A stretch of 64,000 nucleotides of DNA. Source: Castellaniella sp034675905 (GTDB lineage Bacteria > Pseudomonadota > Gammaproteobacteria > Burkholderiales > Burkholderiaceae_B). The translations under genes and the position numbers were made by a program. Of this stretch, positions 41,143-48,930 are shown one piece after another. The first letter of the stretch is position 1, and every line of letters starts with the position of its first letter. The DNA lies in NCBI RefSeq assembly GCF_034675905.1, contig NZ_JAUCCV010000002.1, positions 310,001 through 374,000 on the forward strand, read 5' to 3'. The notes beneath the pieces were generated by a model. It saw only the letters and a program-made list of their open reading frames with translations, was not told the DNA's origin and searched no databases.

Positions 41143-42894
41143 ATGACCACCGACGCCGCGCCTGTTTCCAATTTTCTGCGCACCATCATCGACAACGACC
41201 TGAAATCAGGCCGCTACCAGGATCGACAATGGGCGCCTCCGCCCAGCGCCGCCAGCGCGCGCCTTGCCGGCGCGATCGACCCCGCCCGCATCCGCACCCG
41301 CTTTCCGCCTGAACCCAATGGCTACCTGCACATCGGCCACGCCAAAAGCATTTGCCTGAATTTCGGGCTGGCGCGCGATTACCAGGGCATCTGCCATCTG
41401 CGCTTCGACGACACCAACCCCGAAAAAGAAGAAGACGAATACGTGCAGGCCATCATCGACATGGTCCGTTGGCTGGGCTTCGACTGGACGGCCGACGGCA
41501 CGCCACACCAGTACTTCGCCAGCGACTATTTCGAAACCTTCTATCAATTCGCCGAGGCGCTGGTCCAGGCCGGACACGCCTATGTCGACGAACAATCCGC
41601 CGACCAGATGCGGGCCACCCGCGGCACCTTGACCGAACCGGGCACGGACTCCCCCTGGCGCGACCGTCCTGCGGCCGAATCCCTGAACCTGCTGCGCGAC
41701 ATGCGGGCCGGCAAGCACCCGGACGGCGCCATGGCCTTGCGGGCACGCATCGACATGGCCTCGCCCAATATCAATCTGCGCGACCCGGTGCTCTACCGCA
41801 TCCGCCACGTCAGCCATCACCGCACGGGCGACGCCTGGTGCATCTATCCCATGTACGCCTGGGCGCATCCGGTCGAAGACGCCCTGGAAGGCATCACGCA
41901 CAGCATCTGCACCCTGGAATTCGAGGATCAGCGCCCGTTCTACGACTGGATCCTGGAACGCCTGAGCGAACTGGGCCAGTTGGCTGCGCCGCTGCCGCAC
42001 CAGTACGAATTCGCCCGCCTGAACCTCAGCTACGTCGTCACCAGCAAGCGCAAGCTGCGTCAGCTGGTCGTCGAAGGCCACGTCCAGGGCTGGGACGATC
42101 CGCGCCTGCCGACCCTGGCGGGCCTGCGCCGCCGCGGCTATTCACCCGGCGCCATCCGCCTGTTCTGCGACCGCATCGGCGTCTCGAAGGCCGACTCCCG
42201 CATCGACTACAGCGTGCTGGAACAGGCCTTGCGCGACGATCTGGACCCGATTGCGGCGCGTGCCGTGGCGGTACTGGACCCGGTCAAGCTCGTCATCACG
42301 AACTTCCCGGCTGACCATACCGAGCCCTGTTCCGCGCCGGTGAACCCCCACGAACCCGACGGCGCGCGGCGCGAATTCCCGCTGACTCGCGAACTGTGGA
42401 TCGAACGCGACGACTTCCGCGAAGATCCGCCCAAAAAATATTTCCGCCTGTTCCCCGGCAATCTGGTGCGTTTGAAATACGGTTATGTGGTGCGCTGCAC
42501 CGGCTGCGTCAAAAACGATCAGGGCGACGTCGTCGAAGTCCATTGCGAATATCTGCCCGACACGCGCAGCGGCACCCCGGGCGCCGATGCGATCAAGGTC
42601 AAGGGCGCCATCACCTGGGTCAGCGCCAAGCACGCCATCGCGGCGGAAATCCGCTTGTACGACCGGCTGTTCCGCGAGGCCCACCCCGACCGTGGCGACC
42701 AGGATTTCCTGCAGGCCATCAATCCGGATTCCTGCCGCGTCGTGCAGGCCTGGCTGGAACCCGGCACCCGCGCCGAACCCGGCGCCGGCTGGCAATTCGA
42801 ACGACTGGGCTATTTCATCGCAGACCGCGAAGCATCCACTGTCGACCGTCCGGTGATCAACCGCACCGTGACCCTGCGCGACACCTGGGTCTGA
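41143..42894 (+). CDS. glnS: Glutaminyl-tRNA synthetase
   Basis: GlnRS charges tRNA-Gln. The 583-residue class I synthetase has the HIGH motif in FPPEPNGYLHIGHAKSICLNFGLA, LRFDDTNPEKEEDEYVQAI, the GlnRS-specific VLYRIRHVSHHRTGDAWCIYPMYAWAHPVEDALEGITHSICTLEFEDQRPFYDWIL, the KMSKS equivalent VTSKRKLRQLV, and the two C-terminal anticodon-binding beta-barrels. The presence of glnS means tRNA-Gln is charged directly. Only 32 bases separate its ATG from the CydA-like start, so the divergent promoters must overlap. minC begins 6 bases after the stop, suggesting read-through into minC. Confidence 0.97.
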   Translation: MTTDAAPVSNFLRTIIDNDLKSGRYQDRQWAPPPSAASARLAGAIDPARIRTRFPPEPNGYLHIGHAKSICLNFGLARDYQGICHLRFDDTNPEKEEDEYVQAIIDMVRWLGFDWTADGTPHQYFASDYFETFYQFAEALVQAGHAYVDEQSADQMRATRGTLTEPGTDSPWRDRPAAESLNLLRDMRAGKHPDGAMALRARIDMASPNINLRDPVLYRIRHVSHHRTGDAWCIYPMYAWAHPVEDALEGITHSICTLEFEDQRPFYDWILERLSELGQLAAPLPHQYEFARLNLSYVVTSKRKLRQLVVEGHVQGWDDPRLPTLAGLRRRGYSPGAIRLFCDRIGVSKADSRIDYSVLEQALRDDLDPIAARAVAVLDPVKLVITNFPADHTEPCSAPVNPHEPDGARREFPLTRELWIERDDFREDPPKKYFRLFPGNLVRLKYGYVVRCTGCVKNDQGDVVEVHCEYLPDTRSGTPGADAIKVKGAITWVSAKHAIAAEIRLYDRLFREAHPDRGDQDFLQAINPDSCRVVQAWLEPGTRAEPGAGWQFERLGYFIADREASTVDRPVINRTVTLRDTWV

Positions 42895-42900
42895 CGCGTC

Positions 42901-43653
42901 ATGGGCTCCCGATCCGACATCCTGGACTTCAAAAGCGCAACGCTCTATACGCTGCGCACCGTCCTGTATACGTCCGACACGCCTGCGCTGCTGCAGGCGC
43001 TGGACGAGCGCATGCGCGACGCGGGCGCATTCTACGAAAACGAACCCGTCATTCTCGACGCCCAGGGCCTGGATCAGGCCCCCGACTGGAAGGCCCTGGC
43101 AGCCGCCATGCGCAAATACCATCTGCATCCCATCGGGGTGCAGGCCGACCCGGCGCTGCAGGCCTCCGCCCTGAAGGCCGGGCTGGCGCCGCTGGACGCA
43201 TCCGCCAACCGGCCCGCCGGCGGGACAGGCCCGCAGGATGCGCCACACGACATGCCCGCCGCGCCAGCGGCAGCCGCCGATGCCGCGCCAATCCCCCAGG
43301 ACCCCGCACCTGCAGCACCTGCCAGCCAGACCCTGGTCATCCGCCATCCCTTGCGCTCGGGCCAGCGGATCTACGCCAAGGGCGGCGATCTGATCGTCAT
43401 GGCCCAAGTCAGCCCAGGGGCCGAAGTCATCGCTGATGGCCATATCCATGTCTATGGACCCTTGCGTGGCAAGGCCATGGCCGGGGCTCAGGGGCGCACC
43501 GACGCCATGATCCTGACCACCCAGCTGGACCCGGAATTGCTGGCCATCGCCGGGGTCTACCGGGTCGTCGAAACCCAATTGCCCAAAACCCTGCATAATC
43601 AAGCCGCCCGGATCACACTGGACGGCGACACGCTGCGGATCCAGGCCTTATAG
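42901..43653 (+). CDS. minC: Septum site-determining protein MinC
   Basis: MinC inhibits FtsZ assembly away from midcell and is recruited to the membrane by MinD. The 250-residue protein has the N-terminal FtsZ-binding domain (ILDFKSATLYTLRTVLYTSDTPALLQALDERMRDAGAFYENEPVILDAQGL), a long Ala/Pro-rich linker (about residues 98-140), and the C-terminal beta-helix that dimerises and binds MinD (SGQRIYAKGGDLIVMAQVSPGAEVIADGHIHVYGPLRGKAMAGAQGRTDAMILTTQLDPELLAIAGVYR). It begins 6 bases after glnS. A 102-base gap with a possible separate promoter precedes minD. Confidence 0.96.
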   Translation: MGSRSDILDFKSATLYTLRTVLYTSDTPALLQALDERMRDAGAFYENEPVILDAQGLDQAPDWKALAAAMRKYHLHPIGVQADPALQASALKAGLAPLDASANRPAGGTGPQDAPHDMPAAPAAAADAAPIPQDPAPAAPASQTLVIRHPLRSGQRIYAKGGDLIVMAQVSPGAEVIADGHIHVYGPLRGKAMAGAQGRTDAMILTTQLDPELLAIAGVYRVVETQLPKTLHNQAARITLDGDTLRIQAL

Positions 43654-43755
43654 AAATCGTCAGATGCGGATACGTTCGGCGACGACCATCCCGATATCCA
43701 TCCGCGTTTTGCTTTACGATGTCATGAATTTTGAAAACAGGGGAATACCGACACC

Positions 43756-44571
43756 ATGGCGCGCATCGTTGTAGTCACTTCCGGCAAGGGTGGCGTGGGC
43801 AAGACCACCACCAGCGCTAGCTTTTCGGCCGGGCTGGCCATGCGCGGCCACAAGACCGTGGTCATCGACTTCGACGTCGGCCTGCGCAACCTGGACCTGA
43901 TCATGGGCTGCGAACGCCGGGTCGTGTATGACTTCGTCAACGTCATCCAGGGTGAAGCCTCGCTCAACCAGGCGCTGATCCGCGACAAGCAGCTGGACAA
44001 TCTGTACATCCTGCCCGCGTCCCAGACCCGCGACAAAGACGCCCTGACCCGCGAAGGCGTGGAAAAGGTCCTGAACGACCTGCATGCCATGGACTTTGAA
44101 TACATCGTCTGCGATTCGCCCGCCGGCATCGAAACCGGCGCCATCATGGCCTCGTATTTCGCCGACGACGCCCTGATCGTCACCAACCCGGAAGTCTCTT
44201 CGGTCCGCGACTCGGACCGCATCCTGGGGATTTTGTCGGCCAAGTCCCGCCGCGCAGAAAAAGGCGAAGACCCGGTCAAGGAACACCTGCTGCTCACCCG
44301 TTACAACGCCAAGCGCGTGGCCGACGGTGAAATGCTGTCGCTGGGCGACATCGAAGACATCCTGCGCATCCGCCTGATCGGCGTGATCCCCGAATCCGAA
44401 ATCGTCCTGCAAGCCTCCAACGAAGGCATCCCCGCCATCCACAAGGGCGAATCCGACGTGGCCCTGGCTTACCAGGATGTGGTCGCCCGCTATCTGGGCG
44501 AAGAAAAGCCGCTGCGTTTTGTAGACTACGAAAAACCGGGCCTGCTCAAACGGCTTTTCGGGAGTAAATAA
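43756..44571 (+). CDS. minD: Septum site-determining ATPase MinD
   Basis: MinD is the membrane-binding ATPase that oscillates with MinE and carries MinC. The 271-residue protein has the deviant Walker A SGKGGVGKTTTSASFSAGLA, IDFDVGLRNLDLIMGCERRVVYDFVNVIQGEA, ILPASQTRDKDALT, YIVCDSPAGIETGA (Walker B/switch), TNPEVSSVRDSDRILG, and the C-terminal amphipathic membrane anchor LLKRLFGSK. The binding site for minE lies within its last codons (GGGAGTAAATAAGC before ATG), so the two are translationally linked. Confidence 0.98.
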   Translation: MARIVVVTSGKGGVGKTTTSASFSAGLAMRGHKTVVIDFDVGLRNLDLIMGCERRVVYDFVNVIQGEASLNQALIRDKQLDNLYILPASQTRDKDALTREGVEKVLNDLHAMDFEYIVCDSPAGIETGAIMASYFADDALIVTNPEVSSVRDSDRILGILSAKSRRAEKGEDPVKEHLLLTRYNAKRVADGEMLSLGDIEDILRIRLIGVIPESEIVLQASNEGIPAIHKGESDVALAYQDVVARYLGEEKPLRFVDYEKPGLLKRLFGSK

Positions 44572-44573
44572 GC

Positions 44574-45050
44574 ATGGCGTTCCTGGACTTTCTACGCGGA
44601 CAAAAGAAGAATTCGGCCAACATCGCCAAAGACCGCCTGCAGCTGATTCTGATCAACGAACGCAGCAGCGGCCGCAGCCCGGACTTCCTGCAGCAGATGC
44701 AGCAGGAACTGATCGCGGTGATCTCGAAATACGTCAAAATCAATCCGGACGACATCAAGGTCAATCTGGACCGCCAGGATTCCCTGGAAGTCCTGGAAGT
44801 CAAAATCGAGATGCCGCAGGCGCAAAAACGCAGGGGACTGAACGAACCTAAGCATCAATTCCGGGACGGGGCGCAAAGGCCGCTAAACCATTCCCGGCCC
44901 GCTCCTGCCCCGGCGCAAGCGCCGGCTCACAACCAGGTCAGCGTCGCCCAGACCACCAGCGGAATGATCCCCACGGACAGCACATTGCCCAGCAACACCA
45001 CGCTGGCGACCGTCCGCGGCTCGATCCGATACTGTTCGCACAGCAGATAA
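44574..45050 (+). CDS. minE: MinE topological specificity factor with abnormal C-terminal extension
   Basis: MinE stimulates MinD and confines division to midcell. Residues 1-85 are a normal MinE: membrane-binding MAFLDFLRGQKKNSANIAKDRLQLILINERS and the dimer domain ELIAVISKYVKINPDDIKVNLDRQDSLEVLEVKIEMPQ. MinE normally stops here, but the frame runs on for about 70 residues (QKRRGLNEPKHQFRDGAQ...) to 45050, overlapping the 3' end of the convergent transporter gene by 124 bases. The extension uses codons rare nearby (AGG twice, CTA), has no recognisable motif and contains a GC-rich inverted repeat at 44910-44925. Removing one A from the AAAAA at 44824-44828 would give a stop at 44839-44841 and a normal-length MinE. 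So a frameshift (mutation or sequence error) or lost stop is likely; the extended end may not be functional. Confidence 0.85.
   Translation: MAFLDFLRGQKKNSANIAKDRLQLILINERSSGRSPDFLQQMQQELIAVISKYVKINPDDIKVNLDRQDSLEVLEVKIEMPQAQKRRGLNEPKHQFRDGAQRPLNHSRPAPAPAQAPAHNQVSVAQTTSGMIPTDSTLPSNTTLATVRGSIRYCSHSR
44910..44925. terminator. GC-rich inverted repeat between minE core and AEC transporter
   Basis: CCGGCGC-AA-GCGCCGG lies just beyond the stop of the convergent transporter gene and about 70 bases after the expected MinE end. It may be a shared transcription-end hairpin, but it has only a 2-base loop and no T run on either side. Confidence 0.35.
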
Positions 45051-45811
45051 TTCAGGACGGCCGGGGGCAGCATCACCGACAAGGCCACCAGACGCGACCA
45101 TTCCGGCGTCAAGGGCAGCACCCACAGCACAATCGGCAGCGTCAACAGGCCAGCCAGCAGATACAGGCCATTGATGCGCAGAGCCAGGCCCAGCTGCTCG
45201 ATGCGATCCTGGGACAGACGCACGCCCAACCCGAACAGCATCAAGGGAATGGCGATTTGCCCTGTCAGGTCGATCGACGTCGTGACAAAGCCGGGGATCC
45301 AGTCCCGGTGCGGAGCCAGCAGCACCCCCAGGACCGCCGCCCAGACATTCGGATTGCGCAGCCACAGCCAGCGGTCGCCGCCGCGCGACAGCATGAACAA
45401 GCCCAGAGAAAAATGCAGCAGGTTCGACAAGACGAACAGCACGACAATGTCGCCCAGCAGATCCTTGCCATAGGCCAGCATCATCAGGGGAATGCCGATA
45501 TTGCCGGTATTGCGGAACATGCCCGGCACCAGGAAAGCGGGACGCGACACACCGGGACAACGCACGCAGGCCAGCAGCAACCCCGGCACGACAATGATCA
45601 ATATGCCTGCCGCCACCAGAGGCCAACCCTGCGCCAGGTCGACGGGATTGGCCAGCAAGGCCGAAAACACCAGCGCCGGACAAAACACCATGACGTTGGC
45701 ATGATTGATGAAGCCCATGTCCGGCGCACGCCCCTGACGCCGCCCGAAGGCATAGCCCAGGGCCGCGACGGCGAAAACCGGCAGGACGATGTTCAGCAAG
45801 GTCAACAGCAT
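44927..45811 (-). CDS. AEC-family transporter (auxin efflux carrier-like permease)
   Basis: A 294-residue membrane permease with ten predicted helices in two halves: LLNIVLPVFAVAALGYAFG, FINHANVMVFCPALVFSALLANP, and the conserved half-motifs GMFRNTGNIGIPLMMLAYG and LLCEQYRIEPRTVASVVLLGNVLSVGIIPLVVWATL. Bacterial AEC carriers export or import malate, malonate or other organic anions; the substrate here is unknown. ATG 45811 fits the first helix. Its 3' end is overlapped by the extended minE frame. It stands alone on the minus strand, downstream of the acyl-CoA dehydrogenase terminator. Confidence 0.9.
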   Translation of the reverse strand: MLLTLLNIVLPVFAVAALGYAFGRRQGRAPDMGFINHANVMVFCPALVFSALLANPVDLAQGWPLVAAGILIIVVPGLLLACVRCPGVSRPAFLVPGMFRNTGNIGIPLMMLAYGKDLLGDIVVLFVLSNLLHFSLGLFMLSRGGDRWLWLRNPNVWAAVLGVLLAPHRDWIPGFVTTSIDLTGQIAIPLMLFGLGVRLSQDRIEQLGLALRINGLYLLAGLLTLPIVLWVLPLTPEWSRLVALSVMLPPAVLNYLLCEQYRIEPRTVASVVLLGNVLSVGIIPLVVWATLTWL

Positions 45812-45877
45812 GTCGGGATCACGGACAAGACAAAGCGGCCAGTGTACTGCGGCAGGCGATCTGCTCTGCGCAGAAAC

Positions 45878-45908
45878 GGCAGGGGCCGCACAGCGTGCGG
45901 CCCCTGCC
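45878..45908 (-). terminator. Strong hairpin downstream of the acyl-CoA dehydrogenase gene
   Basis: GGCAGGGGCCGCA and TGCGGCCCCTGCC form a perfect 13-base stem with a 5-base loop, 37 bases after the acyl-CoA dehydrogenase stop. On the minus strand it is followed by CGTTTCTG, a weak T tract, so termination is likely but not canonical. Confidence 0.6.
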
Positions 45909-45944
45909 TAGCGATGGCGGCTAAGCCGCATCGATCGCTGACGA

Positions 45945-47750
45945 TCAATAGCCCAGCGCGAAATCCTCGGCCGGCATATCCAGCAACACCGCGGGTCCTG
46001 CCTTCATGGCTTCTGCATGCGCCAGGGTGCGCGGCAGGATGCGGGTGAAGTAGAAGCGCGCCGTATGCAGCTTGGCTTGGTAGAAGGCTTTGTCGCCTTC
46101 GCCGGATTTCAGCTTTTCAGCGGCGACCCGCGCCATGTCGGCCCAGAAATACGCCAGGGTCACGTAGCCGGAATACATCAGATAATCGACCGATGCCGCG
46201 CCCACCGCTTCGCGGTTGGTCATGGCCGACATGCCGATCTTCATAGTCAGGCTGCCCCATTCCTTGTTCAGCTCGGCCAGCGGCTTCACGAATTCGGAAA
46301 TCGCCCGGTTGCCGCTTTGCGCCTTGCAGAACTTATGCACGACCTTGGTGAAGGCGCGCAGGGTCTCGCCCTGGGTCATCAGCACCTTGCGGCCCAGCAG
46401 GTCCAGCGCCTGCACGCCGGTGGTGCCCTCGTACAGCATGGAAATGCGGCTGTCGCGCACATTCTGTTCCATACCGTGTTCGGAGATATAGCCGTGGCCG
46501 CCGAACACCTGCACGCCCAGATTGGCGGCCTCAAAGCCGGTTTCCGTCATGAAGGCCTTGGCGATCGGCGTCAGGAAACTGAGCAGCTTGTCCGCCAGTT
46601 CGCGCTGTTCGGCATCCTGGCTGTAATGGGCGATATCCACCTGCTGCGCAGCGTAATACAGCAGCGCGCGGTTGCCTTCGGCAAACGCCTTGATGGTCAG
46701 CAGCATACGGCGCACGTCAGGGTGCACGATGATGGGGTCCGCCGGCTGATCGGGGAACTTCGGGCCGCTCAGCGCGCGCATCTGCAGACGGTCGTGCGCA
46801 TATCGGTTGGCGCCCTGAAAAGCGATTTCAGCGTGCGCCAGACCCTGGATGGCCGTCCCCAGACGCGCCGTGTTCATAAAGGTGAACATGCAGTTCAGGC
46901 CCTTGTTGGCCGCACCGATCAGATAGCCGGTGGCCTCGTCGAAATTCATGACGCAAGTGGCGTTGCCGTGGATACCCATCTTGTGCTCGATGGACCCGCA
47001 GCTGACGGCGTTACGCGCACCCAGACCGCCCTGCCCATCCGGCAGGAACTTGGGCACGATGAACAGGGAAATGCCCTTGGTGCCCGCAGGCGCGTCCGGC
47101 AGGCGGGCCAGCACGATGTGCACGATGTTCTCCGCCATGTCGTGTTCACCGGCGGAAATGAAGATCTTGGTCCCGCTGATCCGGTAGCTGCCATCGGCCT
47201 GGGGTTCGGCTTTGGTACGCAGCATGCCCAGATCGGTCCCACAGTGGGGTTCGGTCAGGCACATGGTGCCGGTCCATTGCCCGGACACCAGGGGCTCCAG
47301 ATAGGTCTTTTGCTGTTCCTGGGTGCCATGCGCCTGCAAAGTGTTCATGGCGCCATGCGACAAGCCCGGGTACATGCCCCAGGCCCAATTGGCTTCGCCC
47401 ATCAGTTCACTGATGGCCATGCCCAGCGATTCCGGCAGCCCCTGGCCGCCATGAGCAGGGTCATGCGACAGGGCCGGCCAGCCGCCTTCCACGTACTGCG
47501 TATAGGCTTCCTTGAAGCCCTTGGGCGTGGCGACGCCTTCGGGCGACCATGTGCAGCCTTCGCGGTCGCCGACCTGATTCAGCGGCGCCAGGACTTCCTG
47601 ACAGAATTTCGCGCCCTCTTCCAGGATGGCGTTCACCATGTCCGGCGTCGCATCTTCGCAACCCGGCAGGGACTGATAGTGGTCAGGATAATTCAGGACC
47701 TCATCGCGCACGAAACGGATTTCGCGCAGGGGGGCTTTATAGTCAGGCAT
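45945..47750 (-). CDS. Acyl-CoA dehydrogenase, long form with extra C-terminal domain (DmdC/FadE5-like)
   Basis: A 601-residue flavoenzyme that makes the trans-2,3 double bond in acyl-CoA. The three dehydrogenase domains are evident: N-terminal helices (AHGGQGLPESLGMAISELMGEANWAWGMYPGLSHGAMNTL), the middle beta domain (GTMCLTEPHCGTDLGMLRTKAEPQADGSYRISGTKIFISAGEHDMAENIVHIVLARLPDAPAGTKGISLFIVPKFL) and the C-terminal helices with the catalytic base region QVFGGHGYISEHGMEQNVRDSRISMLYEGTTGVQALDLLGRK. A further helical domain after about residue 460 marks the 600-residue subgroup that includes 3-methylmercaptopropionyl-CoA dehydrogenase and Pseudomonas FadE5; the substrate cannot be fixed. ATG 47750 is the start of homology; the frame extends to 47816. 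A perfect palindrome overlaps its promoter. Confidence 0.93.
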   Translation of the reverse strand: MPDYKAPLREIRFVRDEVLNYPDHYQSLPGCEDATPDMVNAILEEGAKFCQEVLAPLNQVGDREGCTWSPEGVATPKGFKEAYTQYVEGGWPALSHDPAHGGQGLPESLGMAISELMGEANWAWGMYPGLSHGAMNTLQAHGTQEQQKTYLEPLVSGQWTGTMCLTEPHCGTDLGMLRTKAEPQADGSYRISGTKIFISAGEHDMAENIVHIVLARLPDAPAGTKGISLFIVPKFLPDGQGGLGARNAVSCGSIEHKMGIHGNATCVMNFDEATGYLIGAANKGLNCMFTFMNTARLGTAIQGLAHAEIAFQGANRYAHDRLQMRALSGPKFPDQPADPIIVHPDVRRMLLTIKAFAEGNRALLYYAAQQVDIAHYSQDAEQRELADKLLSFLTPIAKAFMTETGFEAANLGVQVFGGHGYISEHGMEQNVRDSRISMLYEGTTGVQALDLLGRKVLMTQGETLRAFTKVVHKFCKAQSGNRAISEFVKPLAELNKEWGSLTMKIGMSAMTNREAVGAASVDYLMYSGYVTLAYFWADMARVAAEKLKSGEGDKAFYQAKLHTARFYFTRILPRTLAHAEAMKAGPAVLLDMPAEDFALGY

Positions 47751-47821
47751 CTCCAGGTCTCCGGGTGGATGGCTGTCCGGCCGGCGAAACGCCGAGGCCT
47801 TGGGCAACCAAGTCAATTATT

Positions 47822-47843
47822 AATTCAAACGATCGTTTGAATT
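47822..47843. promoter_or_regulatory. TetR-type palindromic operator overlapping the acyl-CoA dehydrogenase promoter
   Basis: A perfect 22-base palindrome with core TTCAAACGATCGTTTGAA. It begins inside the -10 element of the promoter at 47841-47869, an ideal repressor position. Similar TTCAAAC..GTTTGAA palindromes are typical of TetR-family regulators of fatty-acid or branched-chain acyl-CoA degradation in beta-proteobacteria; no such regulator gene is in the window, so the identity is inference. Confidence 0.75.
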
Positions 47844-47869
47844 TAAGTCGAGATTGAGGGGAAAGTCAA
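47841..47869 (-). promoter_or_regulatory. Sigma-70 promoter of the acyl-CoA dehydrogenase gene
   Basis: On the minus strand TTGACT (47869-47864) and TTAAAT (47846-47841) are 17 bases apart, about 90 bases upstream of the ATG. The -10 overlaps the palindromic operator. Confidence 0.6.
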
Positions 47870-47896
47870 GGTCTATCCTACCGGACCATCACAACA

Positions 47897-47920
47897 AAAA
47901 GGCCCCTGACGGGGCCTTTT
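47897..47920 (-). terminator. Rho-independent terminator of the glycine-zipper lipoprotein gene
   Basis: AAAAGGCCCC-gtca-GGGGCCTTTTT on the minus strand, stem of 10 bases followed by T5, 50 bases after the stop. It separates the lipoprotein gene from the acyl-CoA dehydrogenase promoter. Confidence 0.9.
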
Positions 47921-47969
47921 GAGCAAGCTGAGGGAATTTCCCCCAGATGGGATCTTGCCATCCGGAAGA

Positions 47970-48197
47970 TCAGCGGTTCTTACCCACCTGATCCCCGATC
48001 ACGCCGCCGATGGCTGCGCCACCGACAGTTCCCAGAATACCGCCCCCTGTGATCACGGCCCCCGCCACACCGCCCAGGCCGGCGCCGGTCACGGCGGATT
48101 TCTGACGATGGCTCATGTTGTCCCAGGATGAGCAGCCTGCCATGGCAGTCGCCAACACCAGCACTGCACTGAATTTCCCAAGGGCGCTAATAGACAT
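47970..48197 (-). CDS. Small glycine-zipper lipoprotein (OsmB-like)
   Basis: A 75-residue predicted lipoprotein. The signal peptide KFSAVLVLATAMAGC ends in a lipobox (MAGC, acylated Cys about residue 22), followed by SSWDNMSHRQKSAVTGAGLGGVAGAVITGGGILGTVGGAAIGGVIGDQVGKNR, a glycine-zipper membrane-insertion domain as in OsmB and related stress lipoproteins. The role is not defined; such proteins are usually abundant and stress-induced. The start has GGAG 8 bases upstream. It is monocistronic, with a TTATAA -10-like element upstream (near 48235) and its own terminator. Confidence 0.88.
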   Translation of the reverse strand: MSISALGKFSAVLVLATAMAGCSSWDNMSHRQKSAVTGAGLGGVAGAVITGGGILGTVGGAAIGGVIGDQVGKNR

Positions 48198-48314
48198 AGG
48201 AGGTTCTCCTTCTGTGAATACCTTGATTGCTTTATAACCCGCTCCCAGGCCGGAAACTGTGAGCCGAGGCTACAGTTGTTTCGGCCCAGGCCGCCTGGAA
48301 GGGCCGGGAACGCC

Positions 48315-48872
48315 TTATTTCACCAAGGCCAGCACATCGCGAAAGGCCGGATGATCCGGCGTTTCCAGCCATTCGTAGATAGCCATTTCTGCTGTGATGG
48401 TTTCCAGGCCGTACCGACGCCAGCGCTCGCAGGCCGCTGCCTGGTCGGCCGGGCGCCGGGACCCGATGCCATCCGTCACCAAGACCGGCTCATAGCCTGC
48501 CTGCGCCAAGCCGAGCCCGGTTTGTAACACGCAGATGTGCGCTTCCGTGCCTGTCAACAACACTCTGCGGCGGCCCCCCGGCCAATCCTGCAGAAATGCC
48601 GCCTCGCGGCAGGCATTGAAATGCGTCTTGGCGATGGTCCGATCGACATGCAGCGTCAGATCGGCATGGGTCGGGCCGATCTTCTGCGGCCAGTGTTCCG
48701 TAGCCCAGACCGGCACCGACAACAGGCGGGCCGCCTGAGCCAAGCGGGCGACCCGGCTGCGCAGCGCCTCGACGTCCTGAATGGCGGGCAGCAGTTTTTC
48801 CTGCATGTCCACGATCAGCAGCAAGCTGGTGTCGGCGGTCATCAAGGCCCGATTCACATCGATGTATTTCAT
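48315..48872 (-). CDS. Isochorismatase-family cysteine hydrolase
   Basis: A 185-residue isochorismatase-fold hydrolase. The catalytic triad is visible: Asp in SLLLIVDMQEKLLPAI (about residue 22), Lys in RTIAKTHFNACRE (about residue 83) and Cys in VLLTGTEAHICVLQTGLGLAQAGYEPVLVTDGIGSRR (about residue 118). This subgroup (YcaC-like or mitochondrial isochorismatase-domain-like) hydrolyses amides or related bonds; substrates are mostly unknown. ATG 48872 is preceded by AGGAG with 7 bases. It lies 53 bases downstream of ettA, separated by a perfect 16-base hairpin. Confidence 0.9.
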   Translation of the reverse strand: MKYIDVNRALMTADTSLLLIVDMQEKLLPAIQDVEALRSRVARLAQAARLLSVPVWATEHWPQKIGPTHADLTLHVDRTIAKTHFNACREAAFLQDWPGGRRRVLLTGTEAHICVLQTGLGLAQAGYEPVLVTDGIGSRRPADQAAACERWRRYGLETITAEMAIYEWLETPDHPAFRDVLALVK

Positions 48873-48890
48873 GATGCGCTCCTGTGCACC

Positions 48891-48930
48891 AGAGCTGCCC
48901 GGCTGCTTGCAGCCGGGCAGCTCTTTTATT
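48891..48930 (+). terminator. 16-base perfect hairpin between ettA and the isochorismatase-type gene
   Basis: AGAGCTGCCCGGCTGC-tt-GCAGCCGGGCAGCTCT is followed by TTTATTT on the plus strand only, so its intrinsic-terminator polarity is opposite to the two minus-strand genes around it. On the minus strand it begins within the ettA stop region and has no T tract; there it could act as a 3'-end stabiliser or partial terminator. Confidence 0.6.

Noticed and set aside
48250..48275. CTGT...ACAG pair near the lipoprotein gene as an SOS box
   Set aside because: The spacer is 11 bases instead of 8, so it does not fit LexA; it more likely forms a weak hairpin.
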